DNA of 48,185 nucleotides, from the NCBI GenBank assembly GCA_903867985.1, contig CAIPTO010000101.1, forward strand, positions 1 through 48,185, given 5' to 3'. Of the stretch, positions 35,202-43,852 are shown piece by piece. This DNA is from an uncultured Elusimicrobia bacterium. GTDB lineage: Bacteria; Elusimicrobiota; Elusimicrobia; Elusimicrobiales; UBA9959. Within the stretch, counting starts at the first letter, position 1. Each line of letters opens with the position of its first letter. A model generated the notes under the pieces. The model saw nothing but the letters and a program-made list of their open reading frames with translations. It did not search any database and was not told the DNA's origin. The position numbers were made by a program, and so were the translations under genes.

Positions 35202-36422
35202 ATGCGGGAACTTGATTTAATTTTCTACTATACAAAGGAAAACCGATATAGCTTCAACGCATTGGGCGGAGCGCTTGAAAGCTCCGGTCTGATTGGCGTA
35301 GATATTCTCCTCCCGAAAACCGAAAAAACTCTCGTAGAAGACGTCAGCGCCTCTTTGGAAAAGGGGCGCGCGACGGCGATAGCCTTATCTTTTTTTACCG
35401 CTCAGGCTCCGCATACGGCAATGCTGATCAAGCGTCTGCGCGGGCGCTTCGGCAGCCGGGTGTTTATATTGGCGGGCGGCCCGCACCCCAGCGGGGCACC
35501 GGAAGCGGTCAGAGCCATGGGGGTTGATTACGTTATAAAGGGGGAAGGTGAAAAAGCCATAATTGATCTCTCTCGCGCGCTACTGAAAGGCGAGGCGCCC
35601 GTAGAGACGATCATCACGACCCCCCGGGATCTGATAATGGACGATTATCTTCCATTTTCGCCGAAGTGGCATATGTTCGGCTCAATAGAAATAACGCGCG
35701 GCTGCCCTTTCGGTTGCTCCTACTGTCAAACCGCCTATCTTTTCGGAGCCAGGCAGCGTCACCGGAGTCTTGACAATATCCTATCCATAGTCGGCCTGAT
35801 GAACGCCGAGGGGCTGACCGATATCCGTTTTCTCTCTCCGGACGCCTTCGCCTACGGATCAAAAGACGGCCGCACTCTGGCTTTGGGCAAAGTGGAAGCG
35901 CTTCTGAAGGGCACACGCGAGATAATAGGCTCTAAGGGAAAGATATTTTTCGGCACCTTTCCTTCCGAAGTCAGACCCGATCACGTGACCTTGGAAACGC
36001 TGGAACTCACCTGCCGCTACGCAAGCAATAAGCGTCTGGTCATAGGCGCCCAAAGCGGCAGCCCGCGCATGCTGGAGACAATACGCCGCGGGCACACCGT
36101 TTACGATATCTACCGTGCGGCGGAGCTGGCCGCCGCCGCCGGATTCGACGCTAATATCGACTTCATCTTCGGCCTCCCGGGCGAAACCGAACATGACGCT
36201 GAGCTGACCATAAAAGTTATAACGGACCTGGTAAAAATTGGCGCCAGGATACACGCGCACACATTTATGCCGTTGCCGCAGACCCCGTTCGCCAGGGAAT
36301 CTCCCGTCCCGCTAAGCGCCAGAACCGAAAAATTACTCAGGACTCTGTGCTCACGCGGTCACGCCTTCGGCCAGTGGGAACGCCAAAGAGTGACCGGGGG
36401 GGCGGGGAGAAAAACAATTTAA
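35202..36422 (+). CDS. B12-binding/radical SAM protein
   Basis: A 406-residue protein with an N-terminal B12-binding-like Rossmann domain (residues ~1-145; FILAGGPHPSGAPEA and YVIKGEGEKAI) and a radical SAM domain (~160-375) with the cluster motif CPFGCSYC (~171-178). The B12 domain lacks the DxHxxG lower-ligand motif, as is common for this group. It resembles the archaeal MJ_1487-like subfamily in overall layout. The later blocks NIDFIFGLPGETEHD and HTFMPLPQTPFA are typical of methylthiotransferase-like and B12-SAM enzymes. Reaction unknown; neighbours give no pathway hint. Confidence 0.85.
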   Translation: MRELDLIFYYTKENRYSFNALGGALESSGLIGVDILLPKTEKTLVEDVSASLEKGRATAIALSFFTAQAPHTAMLIKRLRGRFGSRVFILAGGPHPSGAPEAVRAMGVDYVIKGEGEKAIIDLSRALLKGEAPVETIITTPRDLIMDDYLPFSPKWHMFGSIEITRGCPFGCSYCQTAYLFGARQRHRSLDNILSIVGLMNAEGLTDIRFLSPDAFAYGSKDGRTLALGKVEALLKGTREIIGSKGKIFFGTFPSEVRPDHVTLETLELTCRYASNKRLVIGAQSGSPRMLETIRRGHTVYDIYRAAELAAAAGFDANIDFIFGLPGETEHDAELTIKVITDLVKIGARIHAHTFMPLPQTPFARESPVPLSARTEKLLRTLCSRGHAFGQWERQRVTGGAGRKTI

Positions 36423-36547
36423 AGACACGGCCCGAGGGCCGCCATAGGCCTTTGGGCCCAAATGTTCTTGGGTATAAGGCCACTCGAAGCACAAGAGAAC
36501 GAATGGTATAATATTTGTGCGTTATAATTTCAATATGAGTGCGGGGT

Positions 36548-37441
36548 ATGATGAAAAAAATAAATATAGTCTCTGTTTTCTCACTTATCTTCGCGGCAGT
36601 TGCATATGCCGGCGCTGAAGATATAAAAGTAAATTTTGACGGCAAGAAGTCTGCCGATAATGTAAAAATGGATTTTGTCCTGCCGGCGACACCCGCGCCC
36701 GCAGCCGAAGGGGCATCCGATCTTAAATGCGGACACGTCTCCGGCGAGATAACAAAGTTGCATCTTCTGGCACAGACCTCAAAAAGCGCACTTTTCACCT
36801 ACGCCGACACCGAACCGCTTTTCAAAGAGTTTGTGGACATGTGGACGCCTATACTTGAAAAATTCAATCTCAAACCCGCCGGCGTTGAATATAAAAACGA
36901 CCTGGGCACGCTTAAATATGAATCTGCCAACGGCATGGTAGTCCGCGATTTTATGGCCGAAAAGCTTCATTATAACGCTTTAGACGCGGCGGACATGGGG
37001 AAACTCCAGCACGAACTGCTTGAGCCGCTGGAAAAATCGGGCATGACGCCGGTGGCTTCTTTTAATATCAAAAATGATATCTTCCGCCCGACCTTCAACA
37101 TCTATTATCTGACGAAACCCAATGATAACCCGGACCACGAGGTCCGCCTGCGCCAGCTCATGAATGGCGACGACATTGACTTTGACATTGTTGCCGGAGC
37201 CGTGCAGGTCGTGAAGAAAGACGCATCTTTCTCCCTGGTTTACATCGGCAAACAGCTTGGTTTTAAAACCAAGTGGTCCTCCACTGAAGAAGGCGTAAAG
37301 ACCAAACTTGAGGAGTACAAAAAGTTCCTTGTAGAAAACAACAAGGAATTCATCGGTTCAAAAATCGTGAAGCTGGATCAGCCCTATACCGCCGGCGATA
37401 TGGTCATCAATTACGTAGTCAATATGTACTTTTTTCAGTAA
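36548..37441 (+). CDS. Secreted protein of unknown function
   Basis: A 297-residue protein with a signal peptide (MMKKINIVSVFSLIFAAVAYAGA, cleaved near residue 23) and a soluble mixed alpha/beta body. The tracked GTG at 36539 adds MRG; the twin ATGs at 36548 and 36551 are better starts. Two TATAAT boxes lie upstream (36507 and 36523) without clear -35 boxes. No known domain is recognised; there is one cysteine (LKCGH) after the signal. Convergent with asnS. Confidence 0.75.
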   Translation: MMKKINIVSVFSLIFAAVAYAGAEDIKVNFDGKKSADNVKMDFVLPATPAPAAEGASDLKCGHVSGEITKLHLLAQTSKSALFTYADTEPLFKEFVDMWTPILEKFNLKPAGVEYKNDLGTLKYESANGMVVRDFMAEKLHYNALDAADMGKLQHELLEPLEKSGMTPVASFNIKNDIFRPTFNIYYLTKPNDNPDHEVRLRQLMNGDDIDFDIVAGAVQVVKKDASFSLVYIGKQLGFKTKWSSTEEGVKTKLEEYKKFLVENNKEFIGSKIVKLDQPYTAGDMVINYVVNMYFFQ

Positions 37442-37472
37442 TAGCGGCACGCGCTAAAAGCAGAATATAAAT

Positions 37473-37518
37473 GAAGCCGGACGCTGTGGGGAGGATTCTC
37501 CTTACAGCGTCCGGCTTC
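37473..37518. terminator. Very strong 21-bp hairpin after secreted protein gene
   Basis: GAAGCCGGACGCTGT (37473-37487) pairs perfectly with 37504-37518, and the loop extends the stem as GGGGAG-GATT-CTCCTT with two G-T pairs, giving 21 continuous pairs and a GATT tetraloop. No T-tract follows, so it may act as RNA structure or transcript end rather than a classic terminator. Confidence 0.6.
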
Positions 37519-37542
37519 AAGCGGTATGCGGAGGCTAACCTG

Positions 37543-37649
37543 AAAACTTTAGTTAAAGTTTTCCGCCCGCATAGCGGGCGCCATTCGGGAGGCATACACC
37601 TCTTCGGGCCGGGCGCGCATAGCGCTGGGCCCTCAGCCCGCTCTGCGGG
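37543..37649. repeat. Series of four small hairpins, convergent spacer
   Basis: AAAACTTT-AGTT-AAAGTTTT (37543-37562), CGCCCGC-ATA-GCGGGCG (37564-37580), GGGCC...GCGC-ATA-GCGC...GGCCC (37606-37632) and CCCGC-TCT-GCGGG (37637-37649). AATCCTGCAG (from 37651) is also repeated in inverted form near 37703. The 64-aa ORF drawn through this region on the plus strand has no ribosome site and is discounted. Confidence 0.6.
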
Positions 37650-37717
37650 GAATCCTGCAGAATAATTATGTTCCCTTGTCTATCCAATGAGAACTACTCT
37701 GAACTGCAGGATTCAGG

Positions 37718-39121
37718 CTAAAACTCGGCGGAACCGGGAACTCTGGGAAAAGCGGTAACATCGCGGATATTGGAGATGCCTGTCACCAGCATCATCATCC
37801 TCTCAAAACCCATTCCGAACCCCGAATGGGGAACTGAACCGAAACGCCTTAGATCAAGATACCACCAGTAACCCTCAGGGGTTATTTTAAAATCGGCCAT
37901 CTTCTTCTCAAGAACATCCAGGCGATTCTCACGCTCGCTGCCGCCGATCAGCTCGCCAATGCGGGGAACAAGCAGGTCCATGCCCCGCACGGTTTTACCG
38001 TCGTCGTTAAGCTTCATGTAGAAAGAACCCACTTCTTTGGGCTTGTTATAAAGTATAGTCGGCTTTTTAAAATAGTTTTCTACAAGAAAACGCTCATGTT
38101 CAGAAGCCAAATCCACACCCCAGCTCACTTTCGCCTCAAAGCGGGCGTTCTCGGGCTCAAGGATCTTTACCGCGTCGGTATAGGCCAGGCGCTCATAGTT
38201 ACTGTCAGTAACATTTTTAAGGGTAGCCATGAGGTCCGTATCCACAAATCTGGAAAACAGATCCATATCCGACTGGCAGTTCTCCAAGACATGCCTGGTA
38301 ATGCTCTTTACAAAATCCTCGGCCAGCGCCATATTATCCTGGAGCTCATAAAAAGCCATCTCGGGCTCGATCTGCCAAAACTCCGCGCAATGGCGGTAGG
38401 TGTTGGAGTTCTCGGCCCTGAACGTCGGGCCAAACGTGTATATCTTACCCAGGGCCAAGGCCATAGTTTCGCCTTCCAACTGGCCGGAAACCGTCAGATA
38501 GGTTTTCTTGCCGAACAGATCCTTTGAGAAATCAATCTCTCCTTTATCCGTTTTGGGCAAAGCAGCCATATTGCCGAGGTCCAGGCTCGTGGCCGTGAAC
38601 ATCTGCCCCGCGCCTTCGCAATCTGAGGCGGTGAGTATCGGGGTGTGAACATAGAAAAAACCGTTGTCGCGGAAATACTTATGAACGGCGAAGGATAGTT
38701 CGGAACGTATACGGAGCATGGCTGAGTACTTATTTGTGCGGGGCCGCAGGTGCGCCACCGTGCGCAAAAATTCATCGGAGGTCTGTTTCTTCTGGATAGG
38801 GAACTTTTCAGGATCGCAGCCGCCGTATACTTCAACTTTTCTGGCGTGCAATTCCACTTTTTGCCTGGCGCCGGCCGGAGCCTCCCGCAGATCCCCGGTA
38901 ATGGCGACTGAAACTCCGGTGACCAGCGTGGGCAGTACGGCTGTAAAATCCCCGTCCTTCGCTTCAAAGATTATCTGCAGATTCTCCCGTGAGGAACCGT
39001 CGTTGACTTCCGCGAAAGAGAAGGTCTTGGAATCGCGTCTGGTCTTTATCCAGCCCTTGACCACTATATTCTCGCGCGCGGCGGCGCTCTTAAGCAGTTC
39101 TTTCACGGTCATGGTTGCCAT
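37718..39121 (-). CDS. asnS: Asparagine-tRNA ligase
   Basis: A 467-residue class IIb synthetase. The N-terminal OB-fold begins VVKGWIKTRRDSKTFSF; motif 2 reads FRAENSNTYRHCAEFWQIEPE, the AsnRS (not AspRS) form; motif 3 is GFGMGFERMMM. It charges tRNA-Asn directly, so the organism need not rely on transamidation. GGAG lies seven bases before the ATG. It follows the small protein gene at 39147 by 25 bases on the same strand. Confidence 0.97.
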   Translation of the reverse strand: MATMTVKELLKSAAARENIVVKGWIKTRRDSKTFSFAEVNDGSSRENLQIIFEAKDGDFTAVLPTLVTGVSVAITGDLREAPAGARQKVELHARKVEVYGGCDPEKFPIQKKQTSDEFLRTVAHLRPRTNKYSAMLRIRSELSFAVHKYFRDNGFFYVHTPILTASDCEGAGQMFTATSLDLGNMAALPKTDKGEIDFSKDLFGKKTYLTVSGQLEGETMALALGKIYTFGPTFRAENSNTYRHCAEFWQIEPEMAFYELQDNMALAEDFVKSITRHVLENCQSDMDLFSRFVDTDLMATLKNVTDSNYERLAYTDAVKILEPENARFEAKVSWGVDLASEHERFLVENYFKKPTILYNKPKEVGSFYMKLNDDGKTVRGMDLLVPRIGELIGGSERENRLDVLEKKMADFKITPEGYWWYLDLRRFGSVPHSGFGMGFERMMMLVTGISNIRDVTAFPRVPGSAEF

Positions 39122-39146
39122 TTAGAGACTCCAATCAGAGGGGAAA

Positions 39147-39677
39147 CTATTTTTTCTTTTTGACCGGGGGCGGAGGTATCTTTCCCACGGAAACAAGCTC
39201 CAATTCGCAGGTCTTGTCCTCACCGGTATATTCCTCAAGGATATAGCCTACGCCGGGAGCGTAGTAGCGCACGGATTTGCCGGCGTCTCCGCCCGCAAGT
39301 TTAGTCACAACTTTCATGCAGTTCTGAAATTTGCCGGCCTTGATGGAAACTTTGTCGGACATGGAAACTATCTCATTAGCGTCCGGGGCTTCATTCCAGG
39401 TGAAGCCCTCTTTGGGGGGGAGCGGGAACTCCCTGCGCCCTCCGACCATGACGCCGTCCGCTGTGGTCAGCCACTTGGCGTCCCGGGTAATGGTATATTC
39501 GTCGGTGTGCGTATCGCGCAGCTCAAATATCATCTCAACCTGGGCCACGGTCTTACCGGGCTTCTTAACGACCTTGACGATATCAATGAATACTTTGGCA
39601 ATCCCTTCAAATTCCGTGCTCTTATATTTGTATTCGAATCTGGTGCCCTCTTTTAAAGGGAAATATTCCGATGCCAT
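39147..39677 (-). CDS. Small conserved-looking protein of unknown function
   Basis: A 176-residue protein starting MASEYFPLKEGTRFEYKY; a GGGAG site four bases upstream fixes this start, 13 codons inside the tracked ORF. The opening (YFPL-x-x-G-x-x-x-x-Y) resembles beta-rich proteins of DUF3108 type that begin with YxPLxxGxxW. No signal peptide is present, and the protein ends in a Pro/Lys tail (PPPPVKKKK). Probably a beta-sandwich; role unknown. Likely cotranscribed with asnS. Confidence 0.75.
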   Translation of the reverse strand: MASEYFPLKEGTRFEYKYKSTEFEGIAKVFIDIVKVVKKPGKTVAQVEMIFELRDTHTDEYTITRDAKWLTTADGVMVGGRREFPLPPKEGFTWNEAPDANEIVSMSDKVSIKAGKFQNCMKVVTKLAGGDAGKSVRYYAPGVGYILEEYTGEDKTCELELVSVGKIPPPPVKKKK

Positions 39678-39733
39678 TTTTTCTCCCGACTTATAAACTT
39701 TTAGCCGCTGCGGCAAACTTCCGGCTGCGCAAC

Positions 39734-39900
39734 TTTAAAATCTGGCGGACGCGAGGACCGCTCGTGAGCAATCATGCTTTGCGCGGTCCGCAAGGGCGCA
39801 GACGATTTTTTGCTTCTCTCTAATCGCCGAGCCGGGGTCGCGAAAAACCGCTATGCGGTTGATTCGTGACACAGGGATCGAACCTGCTACCTCCACGTTC
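39734..39900 (-). pseudogene. Broken copies of tRNA-Ala 3' parts
   Basis: Two pieces resemble the intact tRNA-Ala next door. Bases 39866-39899 copy its T-arm, variable loop and 3' anticodon-stem strand with few changes (GGGATCGAACCTGC kept exactly). Bases 39734-39754 copy the 3' acceptor strand, CCA and downstream flank (TCTGGCGGACGCGA against TCTGGTGGACGTGA). No matching 5' halves are found, so these are not working tRNA genes. They may be a decayed tandem tRNA or attachment-site remnants. Confidence 0.65.
39846..39860 (-). terminator. Short hairpin terminator downstream of tRNA-Ala
   Basis: On the minus strand AACCGC-ATA-GCGGTT is followed by TTT, about 70 bases after the tRNA 3' end. It could end the mltG-tRNA transcript. 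Confidence 0.55.
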
Positions 39901-39931
39901 CGGCAACACACGCGAAGAACGCTTTTAAATC

Positions 39932-40007
39932 TGGTGGACGTGACAGGGATCGAACCTGCGACCTCCTCGTTGCGAACGAGGCGCTCTCCCAACTGAGCTA
40001 CACGCCC
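39932..40007 (-). tRNA. tRNA-Ala(CGC)
   Basis: A 76-base cloverleaf on the minus strand with encoded CCA. The acceptor stem GGGCGTG/CACGTCC has the G3-U70 pair that identifies alanine tRNAs. D-stem GCTC/GAGC, anticodon stem CCTCG/CGAGG with loop TTCGCAA giving anticodon CGC (reads GCG), and T-arm GCAGG-TTCGATC-CCTGT are all complete; the discriminator is A. It lies 33 bases after mltG on the same strand. Confidence 0.97.
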
Positions 40008-40040
40008 ATAACAACTACGACGGATTTGAATGCTATCTGT

Positions 40041-41012
40041 TCACTGACCATTTTCCAGCGCCGCTTGCTTAACCCGGTTCTTGGCCTTAAGATGCTCGCT
40101 GAACCGTATATTAAAGATATGTTTGCCTTTTCTGTCAGCCACAAAATACAGCGCGTCTATTCCTGCCGGATTCATTACCGCGTTGACCGAATCGGCGCCC
40201 GGATTGCAAATAGGCCCCGGAGGAAGACCGCCTACCGCGTATGTATTATAGGCGGATTTAAATTTCAGATCTTTATAAGTCAGACCTTTTTTCCAATAAG
40301 TCTGCCCCTTATCCCAGTAACCCAGAGCGTACTGCACGGTCGGGTCGGCTTCCAGCGGCATGCCCTTATAATACCTTTTCAGGTAGACCGCAGCTATTAA
40401 CGGGCGCTCGCTGGCTATCGCCGCCTCTCGCTCCACGATGGAGGCGAGTACGAGGACTTTTTTTTCATCCAGCCCATCCGGAAAACCTTTAGAGAACATC
40501 GGTCTTACCTGTCTGTCAAACTCCAATTTTAGCAAATTTATCACTTCCTGGGCAGGGGTGTTTTTTTTAAACTGATAAGTGGACGGGAACAGGTAGCCCT
40601 CAAGCCGGTCTTTTCGCGCCAACGCCTCAAATTCAGCCCTGTCCGTCACCCCGTTGGCCGCCAAGCGCTCCGCTATCTGCTCCAGGCGCCAGCCTTCGGG
40701 TATCACAATTTTGATGTTATTTATATAGGTATTGTGCAGAATGCGCCACAAAGCCTCTTCCGACGACATATATTTGCGAAAAGAATATTCTCCGGGCATA
40801 ATTTTCTTGCCCGTGCCGGTAACTTTAACCAGCACCCTGAACCAGGTGGCGCTGAAGATCACATCGTTGTTTTTAAGAATAGAAGCCACCTGCCCGGCGG
40901 TAGCTCCCTCGGGGATGACCGCCTGCACTTTCCCGCCAGGCCAGAAAAAATATCCGGAAACCGGGATCGTCAGCAGTATCAGGATGATAAGAATTTTGTT
41001 AATCTTTTTCAT
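40041..41012 (-). CDS. mltG: Endolytic murein transglycosylase MltG
   Basis: A 323-residue protein (YceG family) that cuts nascent glycan strands and so releases them from synthesis. One N-terminal span (residues ~6-24) anchors a periplasmic LysM-like and catalytic domain. The catalytic glutamate is in ASIVEREA (E194), followed by the family blocks PLEADPTVQYALG and YNTYAVGGLPPGPICNPG. The start overlaps the thpR stop by four bases (ATGA). It adds a wall-remodelling enzyme to a window rich in wall genes. Confidence 0.97.
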   Translation of the reverse strand: MKKINKILIILILLTIPVSGYFFWPGGKVQAVIPEGATAGQVASILKNNDVIFSATWFRVLVKVTGTGKKIMPGEYSFRKYMSSEEALWRILHNTYINNIKIVIPEGWRLEQIAERLAANGVTDRAEFEALARKDRLEGYLFPSTYQFKKNTPAQEVINLLKLEFDRQVRPMFSKGFPDGLDEKKVLVLASIVEREAAIASERPLIAAVYLKRYYKGMPLEADPTVQYALGYWDKGQTYWKKGLTYKDLKFKSAYNTYAVGGLPPGPICNPGADSVNAVMNPAGIDALYFVADRKGKHIFNIRFSEHLKAKNRVKQAALENGQ

Positions 41013-41656
41013 ATCAGTTCTTTGTGATACAGCATCTGATATCGGGGGCCCGCGCTTGTGAGCCGGCTCTCCATCAGGTCCAGGGATGCCACGATATCGG
41101 ATGCATTCAACTCTTGCGCCTTCCCGGCCAGCAAGGCCAGCGCGGCGCTGTCCGGACCAGTTTTCAAATCGCTCTTTTGGCCGCGGCTTAATAAACTTTT
41201 ACCACCGGTCTCAGGTAAAACCCCGATCGTTGCGTCCTGAACCGAACGGGAGGGGTTCACGCGGGCAATCGTTATATGGGCTGAGAACTCGTGCCCGAAA
41301 ACAAACCCTACCGCCGTCAAATCTCCGCAAATCTTTACCGCTATATCCTTAAGTGCGTCACGGCCTTCCTCAAACCCCAGCCACAACACGCGCGGGCGTT
41401 CAAATGAGGGGAACGCTCCTAATCCGCCCAGAGTTACCCGTGTCCGCCCGAAGGTTTCAGCAGCCGCATCAATGCTCTTCATTATCGCCGGAAGCGAAGT
41501 TTGCGGAACATCGCCAAGAAAAGCGTAGGTCAGGTGGATATTACCCGGTTCCACCCATTTTACCGCATTTCCCAGAAGCGGCTTGGCGAATTCCTGCAGA
41601 TCTCGTATCCCGGCAAGAACCGGCGCGGAAAACCCGGAGGCAATGAAAAGGCGCAT
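41009..41656 (-). CDS. thpR: RNA 2',3'-cyclic phosphodiesterase (LigT/ThpR)
   Basis: A 215-residue 2H phosphoesterase. Both HxT motifs are present: HLTYAFLGDV (~residue 41) and HITIARV (~126). Start MRLFIASGF is standard for the family. These enzymes open 2',3'-cyclic phosphates and can ligate tRNA halves in vitro; the in vivo role is unclear. It is translationally coupled to mltG. Confidence 0.93.
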   Translation of the reverse strand: MRLFIASGFSAPVLAGIRDLQEFAKPLLGNAVKWVEPGNIHLTYAFLGDVPQTSLPAIMKSIDAAAETFGRTRVTLGGLGAFPSFERPRVLWLGFEEGRDALKDIAVKICGDLTAVGFVFGHEFSAHITIARVNPSRSVQDATIGVLPETGGKSLLSRGQKSDLKTGPDSAALALLAGKAQELNASDIVASLDLMESRLTSAGPRYQMLYHKELI

Positions 41657-41737
41657 ATTTAAAAAGCCGTTAAGGCCGCGGGATATCAGTCAACTGACAT
41701 GCGTTCATGTTCTTTACCCGCATCCAGCCCGCCGCAT

Positions 41738-42664
41738 TTACTTTTGTTCCTCATCCGGGGCCGCTGCGGCTTTCTTGTTAGCTTTAATTTTAAGCGTCTT
41801 TTTCAAGCGCATCGTCCTCTTGCCCTTTTTATTAACTCTGACGGGCTTATCTATCACCCGCCGTATAATATTGCGCTTGAAAACCCTGTCCCGTACGGCT
41901 GTTTTCCGGGAGTCACTGGCCGGCTTCCAGCTCTTCTTTAGAACATTCAAGCGGGCGCGCATAACAATAATAGACGTCTTATAACGGCTCATGCGGGATA
42001 GCGGCACCGGCCGAAAACGTTTCTGGGATAGGGCGAAAGTCAGTTCGGTGTTTTTTTCCACCAGATATTCTGTCTGGGTCTCGCCATTCCCGACCAGGGG
42101 ACTCACCGCCAACCGGCCCTCGTCAAAAACCGCAACCCCGGTATCCTTGCCCAGCTGAGAATACTCTACGGCGAATTCGGTTCCGCGCACCGCGCAGACG
42201 GCCGAAGGTGTGCGCACCTGCATTTTCAGCTTTTCATCAAGGAAATGCTGTATCTTAGCCGCTATATTCCCGAACTTCAGCGTGAATGCTGCATCGCTCT
42301 TCTTAAGCGAGGATATTGTCAGCTCAGTATTCCTGCCGACCGTGACGACACCCTTATCGTCCAAATAAACCTCGGCCACTCCGTCCGCGGTCTTTATCGA
42401 GTCGTCGGAATCCAGCGGCATCTCGCCTTCCAGAGCGGACCATTCCTCGCTTCCCAAAGCCTTGACCCGCACATTGCCGGATATTTTTTTCAGCCGCGCG
42501 TCCCAGTCCTCATCCTGGCCCTGATTGTATTTGCCGGACTTCATGGCTTCCTGAAGCACCGCCTGATAATCTACCGTCCTGGAAGCGTTCTGGGCGTTAA
42601 TCCCGCCAGGGACTAACACAAAACACAACGCCCAGAGCAATAGGAACAGTTTTTGCATTTGCAT
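41738..42664 (-). CDS. Secreted FecR-domain protein with basic tail
   Basis: A 308-residue exported protein: signal peptide (residues 1-~24, ending GINA), a helical region, a FecR-like beta domain (~60-200; VRVKALGSEEWSALEG and VRTPSAVCAVRGTEFAVEY), and a C-terminal ~80 residues very rich in Lys and Arg. The RGTEFxV core is the FecR hallmark. It lacks the cytoplasmic anti-sigma part and transmembrane span of iron-signalling FecR, so a role in signal transduction is unlikely; similar stand-alone proteins may bind cell-surface polymers. The basic tail could bind RNA, LPS or wall polymers. It follows tyrS by 15 bases. Confidence 0.85.
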   Translation of the reverse strand: MQMQKLFLLLWALCFVLVPGGINAQNASRTVDYQAVLQEAMKSGKYNQGQDEDWDARLKKISGNVRVKALGSEEWSALEGEMPLDSDDSIKTADGVAEVYLDDKGVVTVGRNTELTISSLKKSDAAFTLKFGNIAAKIQHFLDEKLKMQVRTPSAVCAVRGTEFAVEYSQLGKDTGVAVFDEGRLAVSPLVGNGETQTEYLVEKNTELTFALSQKRFRPVPLSRMSRYKTSIIVMRARLNVLKKSWKPASDSRKTAVRDRVFKRNIIRRVIDKPVRVNKKGKRTMRLKKTLKIKANKKAAAAPDEEQK

Positions 42665-42679
42665 TGCGAACCTTTAAAA

Positions 42680-43852
42680 TTACGCCGTCAGCTTTTTAAA
42701 CTGCCTGCGGCCTACCTGCACCACGCAGTCTTTGGGCTCAAAAATAATATCATCGGAAACTTTCTCTCCGTCCAGTCGCACCGCTCCCTGGGTGATCTGA
42801 CGACGAGCTTCATTCATGCCCTTGCACAGCCCGGAAGCAACCAGGATATAGGAAAGTTTGCCGGCGCGCTCAACCCGGAATGTTTCAATATCGGCAGGGA
42901 TCTCCTTTCTGGAGAAGATCTGCTCAAAGTTTTGGCGCGACAGCTGGGCGTCTTCGGAACGGTGATATTTCTCCACCATCAGCATGGCCAGGCGCTTTTT
43001 TGCTTCCATCGGATGCGCCTTCTTTACTTCTTCCAGGTTCTCTGAGGTGAGCAGCTCATAATACTTATACATCAGCTCGTCGGAAACTGACATCATCTTG
43101 CCGAACATTTCCTGCGGCTCATCGTTCAGGGCCACATAATTCCCATAGGACTTGGACATTTTTTTAACGCCGTCGGTGCCCACCAGAAGAGGCATAGTCA
43201 TCACGACCTGCGGCTCCTGCGAGTAGATTTTCTGCAGGTCGCGGCCCATCAACAGGTTGAAGATCTGATCGGCCCCGCCTAGTTCGATGTCGGCCTTAAC
43301 GGCCACGGAATCGTAGCCCTGAAAAACCGGATAAAGTATCTCAAGCAGGCTGACGGGAGTCCCGGCGGCCATACGGGTCTTAAAATCTTCACGTTCAAGG
43401 AGCCGGGAAATGGTGACGCTCTTGGCCACATTTATAAAATCGGAAACGCCCTTTGACTGATCGCCGGTAAAAGCTTTAAGCCATTCGCTGTTAAAGCGTA
43501 TCTCAGTCTTTTCTTTGTCCAGAACTTTAAAAGCCTGCTGAGTGTAGGTCTCAGCGTTCCTGGCCACAGTCTCGTGGTCTATCATGGGGCGGGTGGAGTC
43601 ACGACCGGAGGGATCGCCTACCTGCGCGGTGAAGTCGCCTATTATCAGCACCACAGTGTGGCCGAGATCCTGGAATTGGCGCAGCTTGGAAAGAACCACG
43701 CTATGGCCTATGTGAAGGTCGCGGCTTGTGGGATCCGCACCGAATTTAACACGGAGTTTTTTGCCTGAAGAGAGTTTTTTAAGCAGATCCTCGCGGCTTA
43801 CGATATCCACTACTCCTCTTGAAAGTTCCGCAAGCGCATTTTCATTGTTCAT
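42680..43852 (-). CDS. tyrS: Tyrosine-tRNA ligase, TyrZ type
   Basis: A 390-residue class I synthetase with the HIGH motif as HIGHS (in FGADPTSRDLHIGHS), KMSKS in VKKMSKSYGN, and a C-terminal S4 RNA-binding domain (~330-390; QGAVRLDGEKVSDD). The GADPT...DLHIGH form and the short inter-motif region mark the TyrZ-like subgroup. Complete. AGGGTG lies before the ATG. Confidence 0.97.
   Translation of the reverse strand: MNNENALAELSRGVVDIVSREDLLKKLSSGKKLRVKFGADPTSRDLHIGHSVVLSKLRQFQDLGHTVVLIIGDFTAQVGDPSGRDSTRPMIDHETVARNAETYTQQAFKVLDKEKTEIRFNSEWLKAFTGDQSKGVSDFINVAKSVTISRLLEREDFKTRMAAGTPVSLLEILYPVFQGYDSVAVKADIELGGADQIFNLLMGRDLQKIYSQEPQVVMTMPLLVGTDGVKKMSKSYGNYVALNDEPQEMFGKMMSVSDELMYKYYELLTSENLEEVKKAHPMEAKKRLAMLMVEKYHRSEDAQLSRQNFEQIFSRKEIPADIETFRVERAGKLSYILVASGLCKGMNEARRQITQGAVRLDGEKVSDDIIFEPKDCVVQVGRRQFKKLTA

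Noticed and set aside
37471-37665. 64-aa plus-strand ORF after the secreted protein
   Set aside because: It runs through strong hairpins, has no ribosome site and has low-complexity Gly/Ser/His content; the DNA is better explained by structure.
39735-39992. 85-aa minus-strand ORF (EEVAGSIPVTS...)
   Set aside because: It is a translation of the tRNA gene and its fragments; VAGSIPV is the usual false peptide from the T-arm.
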